Of a DNA stretch of 24,078 nt, positions 14,306 through 19,743 are shown one piece after another (position 1 is the first letter of the stretch; every line of letters starts with the position of its first letter). This DNA comes from JBEKTY01 sp049515555 (GTDB lineage: Bacteria > Planctomycetota > Planctomycetia > Pirellulales > Thermoguttaceae), in assembly GCA_049515555.1 (NCBI GenBank), contig JBEKTY010000128.1, positions 1 to 24,078 on the forward strand, given 5' to 3'. The notes under the pieces were generated by a model. The model had not been told where the DNA came from. It searched no databases and saw nothing but the letters and a program-made list of their open reading frames with translations. A program made the translations under genes and the position numbers.

Positions 14306-15301
14306 ATGCCGCGTACACTGCCGAGAACGTCAGGAACCGCAAGGAAAGTAGCAGGCACACTCCGTGTGCCGTCCGCTGAAGCGGAAGAACGTGTAGCAGA
14401 CGGCACACGGAGTGTGCCTGCTACCTTGGCGCGGCCCGCGAACGGTTACGCCCCGCATAACCGCATTAGGCTTGCTTGGCTGGCTGCCCTGACGGTGGCG
14501 GCGGCCGCCTTCGCCGCAACCGGCCTTTCCGGGCAGGAGCCGGGGGCAAAGGCCGGCCATGGGACCGGCAAGGAAGCGGCCCGGCCGCCTGAAAAGCCCG
14601 CCGCGGAGGCCGACGAAAGAGCCGAGGCCATCCTGAGAGACCGACTGGCCGAGCTTAAACACAGGCGGGAGCAGCTTCGGGAGGTGCTGATCAGGTGGCG
14701 CAAGGAGACCCTGAAGGCGTGCGGCCTGAGCCCGGAGAACGTCGTGCCGGTTATGCTGGGCTTGGAGCGGGAGCAGTTTTCGCTGGCAACCGAGTATGAG
14801 CCAAAACGCGCGCGGCGCGACCTGCTCGAAAAGATGATCGCCGAAACCCTAGCGGCGGCGAAGGCAGAGGGCCAGTCCGATGTCGTTGTGGAGTACCTGA
14901 AGAAGATCGTCGCGGCACGCGAGCTCGCTTGTAAGCAGTTGATGAGCTTGCATGCCACGGGAGCAGTGCCAGCCGATGAGGTACGGAAAGCGGAGGTCGA
15001 CCTTGTCGAATCGCAGGTTCGTCTGGCCCTGCGCAAGGAGGAGCTTGCCAAATCGAAGGCCGACGCCGGGATCGAGCGGCTCAATCAGCAATTGCGAGAG
15101 CTTTCGCTCGATCTGAAGCAAGACGAGGTCCGACTGAACCAAGTCAAGGCCCGCTGCGCGCTGCTCAGCGGGGCGCGCCAGATCGTCGACGAGTACAACC
15201 AGTTTGCGGACATCGAACTCCCGGCCGTTTCTCGCCAGATCGAGCAAGTGGAATCGCGGCTGTGGCAGCTCCGCGCCCCGCTACCGCACGAGCGGCCGTA
15301 A
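14306..15301 (+). CDS. Exported coiled-coil protein of unknown function with a REPIN-encoded N-terminus
   Basis: 331 residues from ATG 14306, which has AGGGAGAGG five bases upstream. Residues 15-40 are encoded by the REPIN at 14348-14424. They are followed by a signal-like hydrophobic segment (55-74, RLAWLAALTVAAAAFAATGL). The rest (about 100-325) is highly charged and helical with long coiled-coil character; AVPADEVRKAEVDLVESQ (220-237) resembles helical hairpins of TolC/HlyD-type proteins. No catalytic motif is seen. It is the last gene of the sigma factor/membrane protein cluster (15-base gap). A TTG after the repeat (14426) could be an alternative start, but it lacks a well-placed ribosome-binding site. 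Confidence 0.8.
   Translation: MPRTLPRTSGTARKVAGTLRVPSAEAEERVADGTRSVPATLARPANGYAPHNRIRLAWLAALTVAAAAFAATGLSGQEPGAKAGHGTGKEAARPPEKPAAEADERAEAILRDRLAELKHRREQLREVLIRWRKETLKACGLSPENVVPVMLGLEREQFSLATEYEPKRARRDLLEKMIAETLAAAKAEGQSDVVVEYLKKIVAARELACKQLMSLHATGAVPADEVRKAEVDLVESQVRLALRKEELAKSKADAGIERLNQQLRELSLDLKQDEVRLNQVKARCALLSGARQIVDEYNQFADIELPAVSRQIEQVESRLWQLRAPLPHERP
14348..14424. repeat. REPIN-like perfect inverted palindrome doublet, family A, inside a reading frame
   Basis: The two 26-base arms (14348-14373 and 14399-14424) are exact reverse complements, separated by 25 bases. Each arm starts from the outer side with GTAGCA and contains the perfect palindrome GGCACACTCCGTGTGCC. A smaller CCGCTGAAGCGG hairpin begins at the inner edge. 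The element is read through in frame by the 331-residue protein. Confidence 0.9.
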
Positions 15302-15331
15302 CCGGCCGGGGACATCGCGCCATCCGGCCGG
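15302..15331. terminator. Possible bidirectional transcript-end hairpin
   Basis: CCGGCCGG at 15302-15309 pairs with CCGGCCGG at 15324-15331 in the short gap between convergent genes. There is no T tract, so a termination role is only suggested by position. Confidence 0.25.
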
Positions 15332-15364
15332 GCGGGCGAACCCGATTGCCCGAGGGGGCGGTCA

Positions 15365-17527
15365 TCAAGCGTCGGCTTCCGGGTGCATCCAGCGGTTCAA
15401 GAGCGGGGCCAGGGCGAGGCATAATGCCGCGGAGATGACCGCCGCCACCGCGATCTTGCCGAACACCGCGCCGTATACGTGGACGGTCGCGCTGGGCGGG
15501 GGGATGGTCATCTCCTGGCCGCTGCCCTCGCTCACCCCCGTGAACTGGGCAATCAGGGCCGCCAACGACTGGGAGAAGGCCGTGGCCAGGAACCATAGGC
15601 CCATCACCGTGCTGACCAACCGCAGCGGCGAGAGCTTGGTGACCATCGACAGACCTACCGGCGAGAGGCACAATTCGCCGGTGGTTTGCAGCAGGTAGCT
15701 TAGCAAAAGCCACCCGACGGCCACCATGCCGCGTGAATCGGCCAGGCGTGCGCCGTACCACAGCGCGGCGAAGCCCAGGCCCAACTGCAGCAGGCCCAGG
15801 GCGAACTTCACCGGCGTGCTGGGCTCCAAACCCCGGGCGGCCAGCAGCGTCCACAGCGCGGTGAAAATCAGCCCAAAGATCAAGATGAAGATCGAGTTGA
15901 CCGATTGAAAGGTGCCCGCGGGGATTTCGTCGTTGCGGTGGGCGATTTGCATGCCCACGTTGTCGGCGGCCACCTGCCAGTCGATCTGGAAGTCGGGGTC
16001 GGGGTGCGGCCCGCTCTTGTGCTCCTCGCGCAGCTTGTCGAGAAGGTTCGACGTGAAGACCTCCCGGCCGTTGTGGTAACCGAGTTGCTTTTGGGTGGGC
16101 TGGATTTGGATGGTCTTGCCCACGTCGGCGGGCGTAATGGCGTGCCCGTGCCAACCGTCTTCTCCGGCGGTGTTCAGTGCGGCTCCCGGCTCCTCGGCGG
16201 CGACCGCGCGGTGAGTGGGGACCCGCTCGACGTTGCGATCGGTGAAATTGGTCAGCGAGCTTCCGGCCTGCTCGAAGAACGACCAGAAGAGCATCGAGAA
16301 GAAGGTCAGCACGAGCACGACGTACATCCGCTGGCGTGGCACGGGCGGCAGGCGGAAGGTCTCCAGGCCCACGTAGCCGAAGGCCGCCAGGCCGGCCAGG
16401 GCCAGCACCAGCGTGGCGGGGCGGCTGGTCTCCTTGGCCACCACGGCCAGCACCCGCAAGAGCGGGTTGGCGCTGCTGCGGAGGCCCTCGATGGCCGAGT
16501 CGGGAATGAGCGCCAGGGGACGATGATCGGCGGTGAAGAAGGCCAGTCCCGAGACCAGGAGCACGAAGACCAGGATGGCCGCCAGGCTGCCCAGCCACAG
16601 CAGCCACTCGCGCGACAGGGGGCCCAGGACCGGGCGCCGTAGGCGCTGGCGATCGGGTGGGGCCCCGGCCTCGGCCGGAACGTTCCCCCGGCGCATGCCC
16701 AGCCACGCCGCCCCTCCCGCCAACAGCAGCGAGATCGCCGTGAAGGCGTTCACGCCCAGAGAGAAGACGTTGTCCGCGTGCAGGTAGAACAAGCCGGCGG
16801 CAGCCGCCAGGGCAGTGGCCAGAATCAGCAGCCTGCTCACAAGGTTTGGGGCCACGAACACAGCGGTCCCCACGAGCATCCCCACCGCGGCCAGCCCGAA
16901 CCCGCAATGCCAGCCATAGGCGTCGCCGAGGTAGCTGCACAGCAAAGCGCCCAGGGCCGCGCCCAGGTTGATGCCCATGTAGAAGATCGTAAAGCCGCCG
17001 TCGCGCTTGGTGCTGCCCGGAGCGTACAGCGAGCCCACGATGGTCGAGATGTTGGGCTTGAAGAAGCCGTTTCCGGCGATCAGCAAGGCCAATCCGGCGA
17101 AGAATGTCAGGTCGCGCGTGCGGGTCAGCAGCAGTTGGTCGGCGGGCGTGTGCAACCGCAAGATATCAGCGGCCACCCAGGCCGACCCCGTCAGGAAGAG
17201 TTCGCCGGCGGCCATGAGCAACGCGCCGAGGATTATGGCCCGCCGGGCGCCCAGCAGGCGGTCGGCCAACATGCCGCCGAAAAACGGCGTCATGTACACC
17301 AGGGCCGTGTAGGCGCCGTAGACCGCGTTGGAGTCCTCGTCGGAGTACAGGAAGCACTTGCCCAGGAAGAGGACCAGCAGGGCCCGCATGCCGTAGAAGC
17401 AGAATCGCTCCCACATCTCGACGAAGAAGAGTTGGAACAGGCCCACGGGATGGCCAAACAGGGTGGCGGCGGGCACCGGCGGGTCGGCGGGGGAGGCGGG
17501 GTTCATCGGCGCTAGGACAGTCTCCAC
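15365..17527 (-). CDS. POT/PTR-family proton-dependent oligopeptide transporter with large loop insertion
   Basis: 720 residues from GTG 17527 (ATG at 17506 is equally possible; neither has a well-placed ribosome-binding site) against about 450-520 for bacterial POT proteins. It is an inner-membrane, MFS-fold, H+-coupled peptide importer by family. Seen: ExxERF signature FFVEMWERFCFYG (34-46), GNGFFKPNIST (152-162), FYMGINLGAALGALL (182-196), FWSFFEQAGSSL (414-425) and GELCLSPVGLSMVTKLSP (617-634). Normally FTDRN leads within a few residues to EIPAGxFQSVN. Here about 100 hydrophilic residues (432-533) intervene. Another long hydrophobic/charged stretch (228-400) holds extra helices. Divergent from the downstream Gfo/Idh/MocA gene; not obviously linked to it. 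Confidence 0.9.
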   Translation of the reverse strand: METVLAPMNPASPADPPVPAATLFGHPVGLFQLFFVEMWERFCFYGMRALLVLFLGKCFLYSDEDSNAVYGAYTALVYMTPFFGGMLADRLLGARRAIILGALLMAAGELFLTGSAWVAADILRLHTPADQLLLTRTRDLTFFAGLALLIAGNGFFKPNISTIVGSLYAPGSTKRDGGFTIFYMGINLGAALGALLCSYLGDAYGWHCGFGLAAVGMLVGTAVFVAPNLVSRLLILATALAAAAGLFYLHADNVFSLGVNAFTAISLLLAGGAAWLGMRRGNVPAEAGAPPDRQRLRRPVLGPLSREWLLWLGSLAAILVFVLLVSGLAFFTADHRPLALIPDSAIEGLRSSANPLLRVLAVVAKETSRPATLVLALAGLAAFGYVGLETFRLPPVPRQRMYVVLVLTFFSMLFWSFFEQAGSSLTNFTDRNVERVPTHRAVAAEEPGAALNTAGEDGWHGHAITPADVGKTIQIQPTQKQLGYHNGREVFTSNLLDKLREEHKSGPHPDPDFQIDWQVAADNVGMQIAHRNDEIPAGTFQSVNSIFILIFGLIFTALWTLLAARGLEPSTPVKFALGLLQLGLGFAALWYGARLADSRGMVAVGWLLLSYLLQTTGELCLSPVGLSMVTKLSPLRLVSTVMGLWFLATAFSQSLAALIAQFTGVSEGSGQEMTIPPPSATVHVYGAVFGKIAVAAVISAALCLALAPLLNRWMHPEADA

Positions 17528-17598
17528 TTGTGTAAACGCTGATTCTACGCACGATCGCGTCCCGCTGCCAGAGGCTCGCCGGCCTCCCGGGCGTCAAA

Positions 17599-17642
17599 GG
17601 GGACAGTCCCATTTTCGTCGGACGAAAATCGCGACAGTCCCC
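17599..17642. repeat. Hairpin repeat (GGGGACAGTCCC family)
   Basis: The outer segments GGGGACAGTCCC (17599-17610) and GACAGTCCCC (17633-17642) frame a perfect palindrome ATTTTCGTC-G-GACGAAAAT (17611-17629). It resembles the element at 2752-2797 in its GGGGA..GTCCC ends and TTTTCG centre. Confidence 0.7.
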
Positions 17643-17651
17643 GCCCGCTCC

Positions 17652-17679
17652 TTCCGCCCTCCGCCCTCCGCCTTCCGCC
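17652..17679. repeat. Heptamer array (YTCCGCC), four units
   Basis: TTCCGCC, CTCCGCC, CTCCGCC, TTCCGCC in tandem, directly after the hairpin repeat. Same unit as the array at 7554-7616 and the one in gyrA. Confidence 0.8.
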
Positions 17680-17835
17680 TCTGGCTCGCCTCCTAGGGAA
17701 TCGGGTATACTGGCAAGGTGAGTGATCGGTACCGGCTGGCCGGCAGCCAGGCGGCGCCGCGCACGGCTCGCATCCCGCCAACAGCGTTCCCCCCGGGCTG
17801 AACCGCCACACCGAGCAAGTCTCAAGGAGCCATCC

Positions 17836-19359
17836 ATGTCGCGTGAGAGCCGCCGAACTTTCTTGAAGCAAACCGTACTAGGCGGGGCCGCCGTCGCGGC
17901 CGGCGCCGTCCATGCCCAGTTCACCATCGCCGGCACGAAATCCTCGGGGCGCGTGCTGGGGGCCAACGATACGGTCCGCGTCGGGGTGGCCGGCATTCAT
18001 GGCCGTGGCGGCGACCATATCGGCGAGTACCTGAAGGTGAAGGGCGCGCAGGTAACGTACCTGATCGATCCCGACAGCACGCTGTTCGCCGGCCGCAGCG
18101 AGCGGATCAAGGACAAGGGCCACAATACGCCCACCTGCGTGCAGGACGTGCGGAAGGCACTCGAGGACGAGAACCTGGACGCGCTGTCCATCGCCGCCCC
18201 CAATCACTGGCACTCGCTGCTGACGATTTGGGGCTGCCAGGCGGGCAAGGACGTATACGTGGAGAAGCCCTGCAGCCACACGCTGTTCGAGGGCCGCCAG
18301 TGCGTCGAGGCGGCGGCCAAGTACGGCCGCATCGTGCAGCACGGCACGCAGCAGCGGTGCAGCCGGGGCCGCATCGCCGAGATGGCCGCCCTGCACGCCG
18401 GCAAGTGGGGCAAGCTCCTGGTGAGCAAGGGCTACATCTGCAAGCCGCGGCCGAGCATCGGCTTCAAGCCGACGCAAGAGCCGCCCAAGGGCCTGGACTT
18501 CGACCTGTGGCTGGGCCCCTCCGCGCTGCAGCCCTTCCACAAGAACCTCGTGCATTACAATTGGCACTGGTTCTGGGACTTCGGCAACGGCGAGATCGGC
18601 AATCAGGGCGTACACCAGGCGGACGTGGCCCGTTGGGGGATCGCCGGGTCCACCTTACCCACCAAGGTCTGGAGCCTGGGCGGCCGGCTCGGCTACAAGG
18701 ACCAGGGCCAGACGCCCAACATGCAAATGGCCGTCTTCGAGTTCGGCGACGTGCTGTTGGTCCTGGAGGTTCGCGGGCTGGTTGGGGACCTGAAGCTGGG
18801 CAAGAAGTCGGAGAAAGCCCCGCGGGACTTGGCGTTCGCCGGATTTCCATCCAAGGTCTCCAACGAGTTCTATACGACCGAGGGGCTGGTCCGCGACGGG
18901 AAGTTCTTTCCGAAGCCGGGCGGCGCCGCTCACCCGCTGGCGGCCAAGCCACTGCGTCCGGCAGCGGGCGAATTCGACGACGACACGTCCGGCGGGGCCT
19001 TCGGCAGTTTCATCGCCTGCGTTCGCAGCCGCAAGGCGGAGGCCGTTACCGCCCCCATCCTCGCCGGCCACTACTCGGCCGCCCTGTGCCACCTGGCCAA
19101 TATTTCCTACCGCCTCGGCCGGCAGGCGTCGTTCAGCCAGGAGCCGGAAGGTATGAGCAATGCACAGGTCGCCGAGAGCTTCGAGACCATCAAGCGGAAC
19201 CTGAAGGCCGCCGGCGTGGACCTCGACAAGACGACCTACCAGATGGGTCGGACGCTCAAAATCGATCCTCAGACCGAGAAGTTCGTGGGCGACGAAGAGG
19301 CCGACAAGCTCCTGACCCGCGAGTACCGCGCCCCCTACGTGGTGCCCGAGCAGGTGTGA
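17836..19359 (+). CDS. Exported Gfo/Idh/MocA-family oxidoreductase with Tat signal
   Basis: 507 residues from ATG 17836, chosen because AAGGAG lies six bases upstream and the Tat signal begins there; the frame is open to 17722 without signal character. The twin-arginine motif SRRTFLK (5-11) and a hydrophobic stretch (12-27) predict export of a folded, cofactor-loaded protein. The Rossmann domain shows VRVGVAGIHGRGG (47-59), and EKPCSHT (143-149) carries the family's catalytic Lys144. The C-terminal part (from about 190) is the usual beta-sheet domain, with WHWFWDFGNGEIGNQGVHQADVARW as a typical planctomycete signature (split at about residues 237-261). The family oxidises or reduces sugars and related polyols with NAD(P). 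Substrate not predictable. Stands alone between a transporter and gyrA. Confidence 0.92.
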   Translation: MSRESRRTFLKQTVLGGAAVAAGAVHAQFTIAGTKSSGRVLGANDTVRVGVAGIHGRGGDHIGEYLKVKGAQVTYLIDPDSTLFAGRSERIKDKGHNTPTCVQDVRKALEDENLDALSIAAPNHWHSLLTIWGCQAGKDVYVEKPCSHTLFEGRQCVEAAAKYGRIVQHGTQQRCSRGRIAEMAALHAGKWGKLLVSKGYICKPRPSIGFKPTQEPPKGLDFDLWLGPSALQPFHKNLVHYNWHWFWDFGNGEIGNQGVHQADVARWGIAGSTLPTKVWSLGGRLGYKDQGQTPNMQMAVFEFGDVLLVLEVRGLVGDLKLGKKSEKAPRDLAFAGFPSKVSNEFYTTEGLVRDGKFFPKPGGAAHPLAAKPLRPAAGEFDDDTSGGAFGSFIACVRSRKAEAVTAPILAGHYSAALCHLANISYRLGRQASFSQEPEGMSNAQVAESFETIKRNLKAAGVDLDKTTYQMGRTLKIDPQTEKFVGDEEADKLLTREYRAPYVVPEQV

Positions 19360-19367
19360 CGGGGGGC

Positions 19368-19399
19368 AGGGATTTGGGGATTTAGGGATTTGGGGATTT
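19368..19399. repeat. Tandem 8-mer repeat (RGGGATTT), four units
   Basis: AGGGATTT and GGGGATTT alternate, giving two perfect copies of a 16-base unit. It starts 8 bases after the oxidoreductase stop codon. Confidence 0.85.
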
Positions 19400-19404
19400 G
19401 GCCC

Positions 19405-19511
19405 GGATTATTCACCAACCGTTTGTAGTGACCGCATTCATGCGGTCCTTGACCTGTTCACGCTCTCCAGACCCGATAAATCGGGTCACTACGAGCCTGG
19501 GTGAATAATCC
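19405..19511. repeat. REPIN-like element, family C, within 12-bp terminal inverted repeats
   Basis: GGATTATTCACC (19405-19416) and GGTGAATAATCC (19500-19511) are perfect inverted repeats. Inside, GTAGT precedes hairpin GACCGCAT-TC-ATGCGGTC (19430-19447), and hairpin GACCCGAT-AA-ATCGGGTC (19470-19487) is followed by ACTAC. The inner units form an inverted doublet with different but internally paired stems. The nested layout is like a small non-autonomous mobile element. Confidence 0.75.
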
Positions 19512-19610
19512 CAGTTGTGGATTCGCCCGTCGATAATGGTGGGGCTCGCTCCGCTCGACCCACCCTACTTAATTCCGGGCAAGAAGGGCGGATTTGTGCG
19601 TGCGGAGGCG

Positions 19611-19639
19611 TTGAAGCGCCGGGCCGTTGGCGGTATAAT
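19611..19639 (+). promoter_or_regulatory. Sigma-70-type promoter of gyrA
   Basis: TTGAAG (19611-19616) and a perfect TATAAT (19634-19639) are separated by exactly 17 bases. This is the best promoter match in the window. Transcription would begin near 19646, leaving a leader of about 98 bases before the gyrA TTG. Confidence 0.7.
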
Positions 19640-19743
19640 CACGGTCTTGTATTGCCGCCGGTGGCCGGACGACGTAAGTTGTTTGTGCGGAATATGATGC
19701 GGCCGGCCGGCAGTCACGCACTCCAGCGACGAAAGGACGCCGC

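Larger units (their letters stand above)
17528..17835. other. Divergent intergenic region with two repeat elements
   Basis: 308 bases between the transporter and oxidoreductase starts. It contains the hairpin at 17599-17642, a pyrimidine heptamer array at 17652-17679 and a TATACT hexamer at 17706-17711 that could be a -10 element for the oxidoreductase, without a recognisable -35. No gene is supported. Confidence 0.6.
19360..19743. other. Intergenic region upstream of gyrA with repeats and promoter
   Basis: 384 bases without a supported gene. In order it holds an 8-mer tandem repeat (19368-19399), a REPIN-like element inside terminal inverted repeats (19405-19511), about 100 bases with no visible structure, the gyrA promoter (19611-19639) and a leader of roughly 98 bases. 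Confidence 0.75.

Noticed and set aside
17706..17711. TATACT as promoter of the Gfo/Idh/MocA gene
   Set aside because: No acceptable -35 hexamer at 16-18 bases upstream, so it is only mentioned in the intergenic description.
19515..19697. A 60-residue open frame before gyrA
   Set aside because: It overlaps the gyrA promoter, has no ribosome-binding site and its translation shows no protein-like pattern.
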